A DNA stretch of 64,000 nt. Source: CAWBUW01 sp963792075 (lineage in GTDB: Bacteria; Chloroflexota; Anaerolineae; Anaerolineales; UBA4823). The stretch covers positions 1-64,000 of the forward strand of contig CAWBUW010000001.1 in NCBI GenBank assembly GCA_963792075.1. The letters run 5' to 3'. The stretch's first letter is position 1. Every line of letters starts with the position of its first letter. Of this stretch, positions 1 to 7,992 are shown piece after piece. The translations under genes were made by a program, and so were the position numbers. The notes beneath the pieces are model-generated. The model was not told the origin of the DNA, did not search any database, and saw only the letters and a program-made list of their open reading frames with translations.

Positions 1-266
1 AGTTTGTGATCACGGGCGGGTTGGACTGGCGCGCGGCGATGCTTGAGCTCTACCCGCCAGAAGTTCTGATCACCCCCTCGCCAGTTGTCCCGCCAACCAT
101 CACCCTGACGCCAACGCCACGCTGGTATCAAACCCCAACGCCAACTTTGACCAGCACCCCGCGTCCTACTCTGACCCCCATCCTGCCTACCTTGACTGCA
201 ACCCAGACTCTCTCTCCGACGAAGACACCCCGACCTACGCCCACCCCAACTGAGGGTGTCGAATAA
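1..266 (+). CDS. C-terminal end of an unidentified protein with a Pro/Thr-rich tail (partial)
   Basis: The reading frame is open from the left edge and stops with TAA at 264-266, so the gene begins outside the window. About 20 ordinary residues are visible, followed by some 60 residues dominated by Thr-Pro repeats (patterns such as TPTPT and SPTKTPRPTPTPT). Tails like this are common spacers on exported proteins of this type of bacterium. Only 3 nt separate it from the next gene, so the two are probably co-transcribed. The visible part is not enough to name a family; an exported or cell-wall protein is the likeliest kind. Confidence 0.5.
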   Translation, partial: FVITGGLDWRAAMLELYPPEVLITPSPVVPPTITLTPTPRWYQTPTPTLTSTPRPTLTPILPTLTATQTLSPTKTPRPTPTPTEGVE

Positions 267-269
267 GGC

Positions 270-1430
270 ATGGCAGGCGTGTACCGAAAAGCGCTTGTGC
301 TCATTGGTTGGCTGCTGGTATGCAGCCTGGTGGTTGGCTGTGATGGCGCCCCTCCCAAAACAGTGGGCTTCAACTCGATGCCTGAGAACACACCTTTGGT
401 AATAACGTCGCCCACTGTAACGGCTGTACCGCCGCCGCCTACCCCGACTTCAGTCTTGAGTGGGATGGGGTTATCCCAAAGCCTGGTGCAGGAGGCCGGT
501 CCGGCCACGGCATCCCCAACGCCGCTTCCGGATCCGCTGCGCTTTGTCTTTCCCACGCCTGGCCCGGCTCCTGTATCTGCCTGGCGACCTCCGTTGTATT
601 CTGTGCCCTGGGCGCCTACATTGATGGATCATTTCTATTTCAGCCGCCCTATTGCAGCCGATGAAATCAACTGGCCAGAACAGAATTATCGCTATGGAGG
701 AGAATTTTTTGAAGATGTGGTCCACACCGGTGTCGATATCCCCGCGCCAGAAGGTACACAGGTGCTTGCGGCGGGTTCGGGTAAAGTGGTTTGGGCAGGC
801 TATGGCGTGTACCGCGGTGGGAACGACCCCAGCGATCCTTATGGCCTGGCGGTTACCATCCGGCATGATTTTGGCTATGAGGGCCAAACGCTGTACACAG
901 TCTATGGTCATATGCAGCAGGTGGATGTGGCTCCTGGGCAGTATGTAAAAAGCGGCGAGCGGATTGGCCTGGTCGGTGAAACAGGGCGGGTAACGGGCCC
1001 GCATTTGCACTTTGAGGTCCGCCTGGGGGAGAATAACTTTTTTGCCACGCGTAATCCAGAGCTGTGGATTGTGCCGCCCATCGGTTGGGGAGTATTGGCC
1101 GGGCGGATCATGGACTCTAGCGGCAACCTGGTATATGGACAGCCCGTCATCATCACCTCGAAGAGCACGGGGCAGAACTGGTTCGCACGTTCCTATGGTC
1201 CCGATTCGGTCAACCCGGATGCTTATTACCAGGAAAACCTGGTGGTTGGGGATTTGCCGGCAGGGTCTTATGACATTCGCATGTTTTACGCGGGTTACCG
1301 GATTGTGGGGGAGATCGAAATCGAGCCCGGATTGGTGCGTTATTTCAATTTTTATGGCCTGTCTGGTTTTGATTACAGTATGCCCCCCCTGCCACAGTTA
1401 GGTTTTTTTGAAAATAATCTTGACAAATAG
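270..1430 (+). CDS. M23 family peptidase lipoprotein (LytM-type)
   Basis: Predicted zinc endopeptidase acting on peptidoglycan or surface peptides outside the membrane. The N-terminus is a lipoprotein signal (hydrophobic run ending LVVGC, the Cys being the lipidation site), followed by a Pro/Thr-rich spacer to about residue 110. The M23 domain spans roughly residues 140-265 and shows the expected metal and catalytic motifs: HTGVD with H152 and D156, YGHM, and HLHFE with H245 and H247. The last 120 residues form an extra domain resembling a carboxypeptidase-regulatory or Ig-like fold (AGRIMDSSGNLVYGQPVII), inferred from pattern only. The start ATG at 270 lies 3 nt after the preceding gene. Confidence 0.9.
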   Translation: MAGVYRKALVLIGWLLVCSLVVGCDGAPPKTVGFNSMPENTPLVITSPTVTAVPPPPTPTSVLSGMGLSQSLVQEAGPATASPTPLPDPLRFVFPTPGPAPVSAWRPPLYSVPWAPTLMDHFYFSRPIAADEINWPEQNYRYGGEFFEDVVHTGVDIPAPEGTQVLAAGSGKVVWAGYGVYRGGNDPSDPYGLAVTIRHDFGYEGQTLYTVYGHMQQVDVAPGQYVKSGERIGLVGETGRVTGPHLHFEVRLGENNFFATRNPELWIVPPIGWGVLAGRIMDSSGNLVYGQPVIITSKSTGQNWFARSYGPDSVNPDAYYQENLVVGDLPAGSYDIRMFYAGYRIVGEIEIEPGLVRYFNFYGLSGFDYSMPPLPQLGFFENNLDK

Positions 1431-1447
1431 AACATTCGTGCTAAACT
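1420..1447 (+). promoter_or_regulatory. recA promoter (sigma-70 type)
   Basis: A perfect TTGACA box at 1420-1425 is followed after 16 nt by TAAACT at 1442-1447 (4 of 6 to TATAAT). Transcription would begin near 1454, giving a recA leader of about 110 nt that starts with the hairpin at 1451-1485. Confidence 0.6.
1430..1441 (+). promoter_or_regulatory. candidate LexA (SOS) operator in the recA promoter
   Basis: GAAC-ATTC-GTGC sits between the -35 and -10 boxes. It matches the GAAC-N4-GTTC SOS palindrome of Gram-positive-type LexA proteins with one mismatch. The position, where bound repressor would block RNA polymerase, supports the call; the short motif alone would not. Confidence 0.45.
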
Positions 1448-1450
1448 TAG

Positions 1451-1485
1451 TAGTATGTGTGATGGCTACACCGCCACACATACTA
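1451..1485. repeat. 11-bp perfect inverted repeat in the recA leader
   Basis: TAGTATGTGTG (1451-1461) is exactly complementary to CACACATACTA (1475-1485), with a 13-nt loop. It falls at the predicted 5' end of the recA transcript. No T-run follows, so it is not a terminator. The core GTATGTG/CACATAC also occurs in the hairpin at 22767-22808. Confidence 0.7.
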
Positions 1486-1564
1486 CCAAACGAAATTCAA
1501 TTTTCGGATAGATACGAATAGACCAGCCGATACCGCAAGACTTTCTAAACAGGAGATTTTTAAA

Positions 1565-2659
1565 ATGGCTAAAAAACCAGCCCCCCAAACCCCCGCTCCA
1601 GCAAGTGGGAATATGAACCAGGCCCGACAGATTGCACTGGATAAAGCTCTGGGTGACATTGTCAAACGTTATGGCGATGGCTCCGTCATGCGCCTGGGTG
1701 AGGCGCAGCATATGGTAGTAGAAGCAATTCCCACAGGTGCGCTTTCTTTGGATCTGGCCCTGGGCGTGGGCGGCATACCGCGGGGCCGTATCACCGAAAT
1801 TTACGGGCCAGAATCGTCGGGTAAAACGACGATCTGCCAGCATATCGTGGCAGAGGCCCAGCGCCTGGGCGGGACCTGTGCGTATATTGACATGGAACAC
1901 GCCCTGGACCCGGTGTACGCGGCTCGCTGTGGTGTGGATATTGACAACCTGTTGATCTCCCAGCCAGATACCGGCGAGCAGGCTCTTGAAATTGCGGAGA
2001 CGCTGGTGCGTTCTGGCGCAGTAGACGTGGTGGTGATCAACTCGGTCGCCGCGCTGGTGCCGCGTTCTGAAATCGAGGGGGATATGGGCGATGCCACGAT
2101 GGGTATGCAAGCCAGGCTGATGTCCCAGGCGCTGCGCAAGCTTTCGGGCGTGATCAAGCAGACCAACACTGCGGTCATTTTCACCAACCAGCTCCGCCAG
2201 AAGATCGGCGTGATGTTTGGCAACCCTGAAACGACGACCGGGGGGATGGCGCTCAAGTTCTACGCCTCGATTCGTTTAGATGTGCGCCGCGTGCAGTCCA
2301 TCAAGTTGGGTGAAGAAGTGATCGGCAGTCGCACGAAAGTGCGCGTGGTGAAAAATAAAGTCGCCGCGCCTTTCCGGACGGCTGAATTCGATATTATGTA
2401 CAATGAGGGCATTTCGAAAGTCGGGGACTTGCTTGACCTGGCGACGGAAATGGAAATCATTGACAAACGCGGTTCATTCTTCAACTATGGAGAGGTCCGG
2501 CTTGGACAGGGCCGCGAGAATGCCAAGGAATACTTACGGCGCAACCCAATCCTGGCTGCGGAAATGGAAGCAGCCGTGCGCCAGATGGCAGCCAGCGGCG
2601 ACATCCCGCTGGTCATGGGTGGCACCCCAGAGCCGGGCGACGACACAGAAGACGCATAA
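1565..2659 (+). CDS. recA: RecA recombinase
   Basis: DNA-dependent ATPase that forms filaments on single-stranded DNA, drives strand exchange and activates LexA self-cleavage. The 364-residue protein has a Walker A GPESSGKT (residues 81-88), the Walker B region VDVVVINSVAALVPRSE, loop regions (MGMQARLMSQALRKL, NPETTTGGMALKFYAS) and the NQLRQKIGVMFG signature. A 16-residue Ala/Pro-rich extension (KPAPQTPAPASG) precedes the usual N-terminus. The start ATG has AGGAG at 1551-1555. The gene is single, with its own promoter and a candidate SOS box. A large hairpin-rich spacer follows it. Confidence 0.98.
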   Translation: MAKKPAPQTPAPASGNMNQARQIALDKALGDIVKRYGDGSVMRLGEAQHMVVEAIPTGALSLDLALGVGGIPRGRITEIYGPESSGKTTICQHIVAEAQRLGGTCAYIDMEHALDPVYAARCGVDIDNLLISQPDTGEQALEIAETLVRSGAVDVVVINSVAALVPRSEIEGDMGDATMGMQARLMSQALRKLSGVIKQTNTAVIFTNQLRQKIGVMFGNPETTTGGMALKFYASIRLDVRRVQSIKLGEEVIGSRTKVRVVKNKVAAPFRTAEFDIMYNEGISKVGDLLDLATEMEIIDKRGSFFNYGEVRLGQGRENAKEYLRRNPILAAEMEAAVRQMAASGDIPLVMGGTPEPGDDTEDA

Positions 2660-2896
2660 ACTTCTCATCCCTGCTTTTTGGACAGCCCCCACACGCTTTT
2701 CTTAAAGTCGGGGTTTGGGGTATAAGTGGGAAGCATTGTTTCCCACTTATACCCCAATTCCTCTTTTCCCCCGCCAGCGGGGCAGGGGGTGAGGATGGCT
2801 TCGCCTGCAGGGGTTTCTGACTTTAAGAAAACCCTGCAGGCGAAGCCATACCCATCTTTCTTCTTTCAAGGATATAATCGGCGTGGAACATTTGAC
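2660..2896. repeat. Composite palindromic intergenic region after recA
   Basis: Three overlapping inverted repeats fill this spacer. Arms 2697-2709 and 2819-2831 (13 bp, perfect) enclose an 18-bp perfect hairpin at 2715-2732/2740-2757. Another 18-bp perfect hairpin at 2795-2812/2832-2849 uses the arm 2819-2831 as its loop. The first hairpin or the outer pairing can form, but the outer right arm and the third hairpin compete. TTTTTGGACAGCC at 2675-2687 is a flank shared with other palindromes in the window. No gene is seen here. Confidence 0.8.
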
Positions 2897-3412
2897 ATGT
2901 CTTACCGCCGGTTTTTCTATTTAGCCCTGATCGTTTTATGGCTGTCAGGATGTAGTGAGCTGGACTCTGCTCAGCCCACACCCTACCGTCCGCCGACTGT
3001 AGGCGCGCCAACCCTTCCCGCCGCGCCTACTTCTACTTTACCGCCCCCAACCTCCACGCCGGCTCCGCCGGCCTGCCAGAATAACCTGACTTTTGTTGAG
3101 GACCTGACTGTCCCAGATGGTACCTATGTCCAACCCGGCGTCGTGTTGGACAAGCAGTGGAAGGTGGAGAACAGCGGCACCTGCAATTGGGATGAGCGTT
3201 ATCGCTTCACACTTGTGGATGGGCCGGCCATGGACACCTCCCCTGAGCAAGCGTTGTTTCCGGCGCGCAGCGGTGCAGAGGCGGTGATACGCCTGGTTTT
3301 CGTCGCACCCATGGAGCTTGGAAACTACCGCAGCGCCTGGCAGGCGGTTGACCCGCAGGGAGATGCCTTCGGCGATTTGATTTATATCGAGATCATCGTA
3401 AATGCCCCTTGA
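2897..3412 (+). CDS. Lipoprotein with NBR1-type Ig-like domain
   Basis: Predicted surface lipoprotein of 171 residues. The ATG at 2897 gives a clean signal ending LWLSGC; longer versions of the frame run back through the palindromic repeats and are not credible. A Pro/Thr-rich linker (residues 25-60) leads to a domain with the pattern VPDGTYVQPGVVLDKQWKVENSGTCNW-type, with conserved Trp and Cys, typical of the NBR1 'four-tryptophan' Ig domain that is frequent in Chloroflexota. Its role is unknown; domains of this kind are thought to mediate protein-protein or surface contacts. A paralogue begins at 63641. Confidence 0.8.
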   Translation: MSYRRFFYLALIVLWLSGCSELDSAQPTPYRPPTVGAPTLPAAPTSTLPPPTSTPAPPACQNNLTFVEDLTVPDGTYVQPGVVLDKQWKVENSGTCNWDERYRFTLVDGPAMDTSPEQALFPARSGAEAVIRLVFVAPMELGNYRSAWQAVDPQGDAFGDLIYIEIIVNAP

Positions 3413-3445
3413 GCGGTGGCATGGTCATAATTAGTGAGGAGGTAT

Positions 3446-4462
3446 ATGCGCCGGATTCTTGTCGTCTTCATTATCGTCTTGCTGATGCTGTACGGTGTTC
3501 ACCCCGCAGCGGCACAGCAGGTGACAGCTCAATCACCGGTGGTACATGCCGTGCTGTTCTGGATGGCTGGCTGCTCGAACTGTGAAGAAGTGATGCAGTC
3601 CCTGCTGCCGCAAATGGAAGCGCAGTATGGCGCTCAGTTGGATGTACAGTTGGTTGAGGTGAGCAGCACAGAGGATGTGGCTCGCCTGTATCAAATTGGC
3701 GCTTCCTACGGTCTGGAAAAAGAAGAGATTGGTGTACCCCTGGTGTTGATTGCAGACCAGGCGCTGGTAGGGTCTGAGCAGATTCCGGCTAAATTTTCAG
3801 GGTTAGTAGAGCGCTACCTGGCGGCAGGTGGGGTGGACACGCCAGACCTGGTCCGTCTGGCTACTGGGACCACGGCCCTGGCGGCTGAAACGAAGCCGTT
3901 GTATGACGGTATGGTAATAGCCTGGGGACTGTTGATTGGGATGCTGGTCGCACTCGTATTTGGCGGGACCGTTGTGGGGATGGCGCTGCAAGGCAAATCA
4001 TTGCTGCGCTCCCCCGCCTGGCTGGACCTGGCTTTCCCTGTGCTGGGCCTGATCGGGTTGGGTGTTGCGCTCTATCTGGTTTACGTTGAAACCACCCCGG
4101 CGCAAGCTATTTGCGGCCCACTCGGCGACTGTAACGCAGTGCAAGACAGTCCGTATGCCTTGATATTTGGGTGGCTGCCGGTGGGGATAGCCGGAGCGCT
4201 GGGTTACCTGGCGATCCTGGGCGCATGGTTCTGGGGGCGGCGCAGCGGGACTGGTTTGGGGGCGTATGTACCGGTAGCCCTGCTGGGAATGTCGGCTTTT
4301 GGCACGCTGTACTCAGTTTACCTGACTTATCTCGAAATCTTCGTGATCCACGCGGTGTGTATGTGGTGCATTACCTCGGCCGTCACGATGACGCTGATCT
4401 TTTTGGCCAGCCTGCCGAAAGCGGCTGCCTGGCTTACCGCAGCCGAGGAGAGTGAAGCATAG
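3446..4462 (+). CDS. Thioredoxin-like / vitamin K epoxide reductase (VKOR) fusion
   Basis: Likely a membrane disulfide-generating enzyme: VKOR passes electrons from periplasmic or extracytoplasmic thiols to quinone, and the thioredoxin domain carries them. The signal peptide (to about residue 25) is followed by a thioredoxin-like domain with C43-S-N-C46, then four or more membrane segments from about residue 155. VKOR hallmarks are the C223/C229 pair (CGPLGDC) and the CMWC motif at C305/C308. The domain order is unusual: the thioredoxin part is N-terminal, whereas most VKOR fusions have it at the C-terminus. ATG 3446 is chosen because GAGGAGG (3436-3442) lies just upstream; the earlier GTG would overlap this site. 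It may work with the DsbA-like protein at 47153-47896. Confidence 0.88.
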   Translation: MRRILVVFIIVLLMLYGVHPAAAQQVTAQSPVVHAVLFWMAGCSNCEEVMQSLLPQMEAQYGAQLDVQLVEVSSTEDVARLYQIGASYGLEKEEIGVPLVLIADQALVGSEQIPAKFSGLVERYLAAGGVDTPDLVRLATGTTALAAETKPLYDGMVIAWGLLIGMLVALVFGGTVVGMALQGKSLLRSPAWLDLAFPVLGLIGLGVALYLVYVETTPAQAICGPLGDCNAVQDSPYALIFGWLPVGIAGALGYLAILGAWFWGRRSGTGLGAYVPVALLGMSAFGTLYSVYLTYLEIFVIHAVCMWCITSAVTMTLIFLASLPKAAAWLTAAEESEA

Positions 4463-4485
4463 CTGCCATTGGGCAAAGAGCCCGC

Positions 4486-5705
4486 TTGGCGCTCGATCAA
4501 ACTTTCACTTCGCTCCGCCATCCCAATTACCGCCTGTGGTTTTTTGGCCAGATGGTATCCTTGATGGGCACCTGGATGCAATCCAGCGTCCAGGGTTACC
4601 TGATTTATGATCTGACCCGCTCGACAGATTACCTGGGCTATATTGGCTTGCTGGGCGGGCTGCCATCCTGGTTTTTTACTTTGTACGCCGGCGTGGTGGC
4701 TGATCGGATGCCGCGACGGAAGTTGCTGGTGATCACGCAGCTTTACATGATGGTTTTAGCCATCCTTTTGACAGTGCTGACCTTCAGCGGACGGATCCAG
4801 CCCTGGCACCTGTTAGTGTTGGCCTTCCTGTTAGGGATTGGGAACGCATTCGATGCGCCCACACGCCTGGCATTTATTACGGATATGGTGGAAGACCGTT
4901 CTGACCTGACCAATGCGATCGCGTTGAACGGGACGATGTTCACCGCGGCTGCCATGGTGGGACCGGCAATAGGCGGGATGGTGTACGGTTGGCTGGGGCC
5001 AGGCTGGTGTTTTTTGGTGAATGCTTTGTCATTCCTGGCGGTAATTGCCGCGTTGATGATGATGAAGAATTTGAAGTCCCCGCCCCCTCAGGCGAAGCAG
5101 AGTATGGCTCTGCAAGATTTGAAAGCAGGCCTGCAGTATACGCTGAACCACAAGGCCGTCCGCCAGATCGTGTTGAACATGGGCGTGGTTTCGTTTGCCG
5201 TGTTAGGGATGATCAATTTGCTGCCTGCCTGGGCGGTGGAGGTCTTGGGGGGGACGCGACCACGAACGGTTTCTTGCTTTCGGCGCGTGGGATTGGTTCG
5301 CTGTTCAGCGCGCTGGCCCTGGCTGGAATGGGGCGCGCCCAGAAACGCGGGCGGCTGTACGCCTTGTCTCAGTTGGCGCTCCCCCTGACTTTGGGATTAT
5401 TCGCCTTCCAAACCTCGCTGCCTTTGGCGCTGTTGACGACGGCATTATTAGGATTCGCCTTTTTAATGCACAATAATTCAGCCAACGTGCTGGTGCAGAA
5501 AGAGGTGGAAGATCATATGCGCGGCCGGGTAATGAGCATCTACACCATGGTCTTCTTTGGCGGGCAGCCGCTCGGCGCACTGCTGGCCGGCTGGATGGCA
5601 GGTAAGATCGGCGAACCGCGCACGGTCCAGGCGCTGGCGTTGGTGCTGCTGGTATACATGGTTTGGGCTGTCTGGCGCGTCCCGGAAGTCCGCAAGTTGG
5701 ATTAA
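4486..5705 (+). CDS. MFS transporter, frameshifted (DUF894/enterobactin exporter-like)
   Basis: Twelve-helix major facilitator, about 406 residues if the break is repaired. The first part (4486 to about 5250) has the MFS N-terminal signature NYRLWFFGQMVSLMGTWMQ and the loop motif GVVADRMPRRK. The frame is lost in a run of seven G at 5247-5253 and resumes one frame away, reading GGDATTNGFLLSARGIGSL, to TAA at 5705; one extra G restores a continuous protein. A TTG start at 4486 is used because no better start exists in frame; the ribosome-binding site is weak. The substrate cannot be told. The break may be an assembly error, a real mutation, or a phase-variable tract. Confidence 0.75.
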
Positions 5706-5709
5706 GGGT

Positions 5710-6090
5710 CTATTCGTCAAAGTCAGCCGCGGTGCGTTCGATGACCACCCCCACAGAGCCGGTGAAGCGTACGGCGCTTGGCTTTTCAACCTGGACGCGC
5801 ACGCGCTGCACCCTCTGCTCTGCCAGGCAAATCCGCGCCAGGTCTGTGGCCAGCGCTTCAACGGTCAGGCGGGCGGCACTCTCGGCGTGAGCGCGGACTT
5901 TCTTGGCCACGCTGCTGTAGCTTACCGTTGCGGCGATATCATCACTTTCACCGGCTTTGCGCAGGTCGGTGAAGAGGGTGATGTTGATCAAAATCTCCTG
6001 CGGTTTCTGGCGTTCCCAATCGTTGACACCGATAATCCCGCGGGCGGAAAGATCACGGATCAAGATAGCATCTTCGTGCTTTCCCATCAT
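5710..6090 (-). CDS. folB: Dihydroneopterin aldolase
   Basis: Converts 7,8-dihydroneopterin to 6-hydroxymethyl-dihydropterin and glycolaldehyde in folate synthesis. The 126-residue protein shows the FolB pattern: IRDLSARGIIGVNDWER near the N-terminus, an internal VSYSSVAKKV segment, TVEALATDLARICL, and VQVEKPSAVRFTGSVGVVI at the end. Two adjacent ATG codons (6090 and 6087) follow AAGGAGAG; the second has the better spacing. The upstream YHS gene stops inside the start of folB, so the two are translationally coupled. The gene converges with the MFS gene, only 4 nt apart. Confidence 0.92.
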   Translation of the reverse strand: MMGKHEDAILIRDLSARGIIGVNDWERQKPQEILINITLFTDLRKAGESDDIAATVSYSSVAKKVRAHAESAARLTVEALATDLARICLAEQRVQRVRVQVEKPSAVRFTGSVGVVIERTAADFDE

Positions 6091-6317
6091 GGCTCTCCTT
6101 CGTCGTTTTCACGCTTTGCGTTGCGGCTGTGAGCCAGAAAAAAGCGGTCAGGATCGGCTTGAAAGGCCTGCCGGCAAATATCGGTGCAAAAATAGATCGT
6201 ATCACCGCGATAATAGGTTGGATAAAAATTAGTGGGTTGGGAAGTGATCTTTCGCCCACACACGGCTCGCAGCGCTGGGACCCTTGCGAGGATTTGGATA
6301 AGTCCTGTCTCTGGCAT
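6087..6317 (-). CDS. Small YHS-domain protein
   Basis: A 76-residue protein whose C-terminal half reads YFCTDICRQAFQADPDRFF, the YHS/TRASH pattern of two cysteines and aromatic residues that commonly binds a metal ion. ATG 6317 is preferred to the upstream ATG because a perfect TATAAT box (6324-6329 on this strand) lies 6 nt before it, so the transcript should begin at or next to the A of the ATG. It overlaps folB by the ATGA-type junction. Whether it has any role in folate synthesis is unknown. Confidence 0.7.
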   Translation of the reverse strand: MPETGLIQILARVPALRAVCGRKITSQPTNFYPTYYRGDTIYFCTDICRQAFQADPDRFFLAHSRNAKRENDEGEP

Positions 6318-6322
6318 GAGCG

Positions 6323-6329
6323 GATTATA
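6323..6329 (-). promoter_or_regulatory. -10 box giving a leaderless YHS-folB transcript
   Basis: TATAAT reads on the minus strand at 6329-6324, with the start codon at 6317. No clear -35 element is seen 17 nt upstream. Confidence 0.5.
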
Positions 6330-6361
6330 GTGCAAATCTTGTTTTTTAGGATAAGGGGAGT

Positions 6362-6385
6362 TTGAGGCTTTTTGGACAGCCTCAA
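6362..6385. repeat. Short hairpin containing the TTTTTGGACAGCC repeat
   Basis: TTGAGGCT (6362-6369) pairs with AGCCTCAA (6378-6385). The loop and right arm contain TTTTTGGACAGCC (6369-6381), the same flank found at 2675, 13436 and, with one change, 38922. Confidence 0.6.
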
Positions 6386-6435
6386 TTTCTTTACCCCCCT
6401 CGTCAGGAAACCGGAAATAGGCTAAACTGGTAGAT

Positions 6436-7944
6436 ATGGAGAAACTTATGGATAATAATGAAACACAACCGGGAGATCAAACCCCCGTGGAAAACGTCCC
6501 CGGCGGCCAGGCGCCGTTGATTGCTGCCAGGCTGGCAGACTTGCCTGAAGCTACGCTGGCCGATCTGCCGGAGAAACTGCGCCAGGGCGCGGCGGCGGCA
6601 GGTTGGACTGAATTGATGCCGGTACAGGCCAAAGCGATGCCTTACCTGTTCGCTCAGCGAGATACGATGATCCAATCCCGCACGGGCAGCGGGAAAACGG
6701 GCGCCTATTTGCTGCCTATCCTGGAGATGATCAATCCACGGCTGCAGGCTACCCAGGCGTTGGTGTTGGCGCCGACGCGCGAGCTGGCACTGCAAGTAAC
6801 GGCAGAGGCCGAGTTGTTGGGAAAAGCTTTCAACGTGCGCAGCGTCGCGGTTTACGGTGGGGTGGGCTATCGTGAACAGTTAGATGCGTTCAAAGCGGGA
6901 GCGCACCTGGTGATTGGAACACCTGGCCGCATCCTGGACCACTTGCTAAAGCGTTCGCTTTCATTCGAGCACTTACAGGTGCTGGTTTTTGACGAAGCCG
7001 ACCGCATGCTCTCGATGGGCTTTTACCCCGATATGCGCCGTATAGCGAGCTATCTGCCAGCCGGGCGACACGTGAGCACCTTTATGTTTTCGGCCACTTT
7101 CCCGGTTTCGGTGATCCGCCTGGCAGGTGAATTCATGGAGCAGCCCGGTTTTCTCAACCTGAGCAGCGATCACATCCATGTGACCGAGACGGAGCATATT
7201 TATTACCCGGTACCCGGTATGGGCAAGGATACCTGCCTGGCGCGTATCATCGAGATCGAGAACCCGACATCTGCCTTCATTTTTTGCAATACGAAAGCAC
7301 GCGTGGAATACGTCACGGTGGTGCTGCAGCGCCTTGGCTACGATGCCGACCAGTTGACTTCGGACCTGTCGCAGGTGGTGCGGGAAAAGGTGATGGAGCG
7401 GGTGCGCCAGGGCAAGCTGCGCTTCCTGGTGGCAACCGATGTAGCCGCGCGCGGCATTGACTTGCCTGATCTGTCCCATGTGATCCTGTACGAGCCGCCA
7501 GACGATCCCGAAGCATATATTCACCGCGCCGGGCGTACCGGCAGGGCCGGCGCAAGTGGGACGGCGATCACGCTGGTGAGCGCGGCAGAAAGCCTGGAGA
7601 TGACCCGGATTGGGAAGCGCTTCGGGATTGAGCTGCAAGAACGGCAAGTCCCGACGGAAGAAGATGTGGCCCATGTGACGGGAGAACGTGCGGTGGCGCT
7701 GCTGGAGGCGCGGCTGCGCAGCCGTGACCGGCTGCAGGTGGAGCGGATGCGCCGCTTTATGCCCCTGGCGCACAGCCTGGCGGAGAGCGGGGATGAAGCC
7801 GGGCTGTTGGCGATGCTGTTGGATGATTTTTACCAGGAGACTTTTCACGCGCCACCCATACCGCAGCCAACGATAGAACGTACCAACTCGGCGCGCTCGG
7901 CTGCTGCTCCCAGGCGCAACGATCACCGGCGCCGCCGGCGATAG
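6436..7944 (+). CDS. DEAD-box ATP-dependent RNA helicase
   Basis: RNA helicase of 502 residues. In order it carries a Q motif with GWTELMPVQAKAMP, motif I SRTGSGKT, PTRELALQ, GTPGRILDHL, DEADRML, SAT, FCNTKARVEYV, ARGIDLPDLSHVI and HRAGRTGRAG. The C-terminal 100 residues end in an Arg-rich stretch (RRNDHRRRRR) that may bind RNA. Two starts are possible: ATG 6436, 7 nt after a TAAACT box (leaderless), or ATG 6448, 6 nt after GGAG. The neighbours give no hint of a special role. Confidence 0.93.
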   Translation: MEKLMDNNETQPGDQTPVENVPGGQAPLIAARLADLPEATLADLPEKLRQGAAAAGWTELMPVQAKAMPYLFAQRDTMIQSRTGSGKTGAYLLPILEMINPRLQATQALVLAPTRELALQVTAEAELLGKAFNVRSVAVYGGVGYREQLDAFKAGAHLVIGTPGRILDHLLKRSLSFEHLQVLVFDEADRMLSMGFYPDMRRIASYLPAGRHVSTFMFSATFPVSVIRLAGEFMEQPGFLNLSSDHIHVTETEHIYYPVPGMGKDTCLARIIEIENPTSAFIFCNTKARVEYVTVVLQRLGYDADQLTSDLSQVVREKVMERVRQGKLRFLVATDVAARGIDLPDLSHVILYEPPDDPEAYIHRAGRTGRAGASGTAITLVSAAESLEMTRIGKRFGIELQERQVPTEEDVAHVTGERAVALLEARLRSRDRLQVERMRRFMPLAHSLAESGDEAGLLAMLLDDFYQETFHAPPIPQPTIERTNSARSAAAPRRNDHRRRRR

Positions 7945-7992
7945 CTCGCCTATTTATAGAAATATACCCATAACAAGAAGACAGGAGTCGCC

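Noticed and set aside
128..266. Thr-Pro coding repeat as a CRISPR or satellite repeat
   Set aside because: Units are short, irregular and in frame with a protein; this is low-complexity coding sequence.
471..1010. Long - strand open frame inside the M23 gene
   Set aside because: Antisense shadow of a clear + strand gene, with an unnatural composition (Arg/His-rich).
2726..2896. Extended start for the NBR1-Ig lipoprotein
   Set aside because: The extension translates palindromic repeats and would bury the lipoprotein signal; ATG 2897 gives a normal signal.
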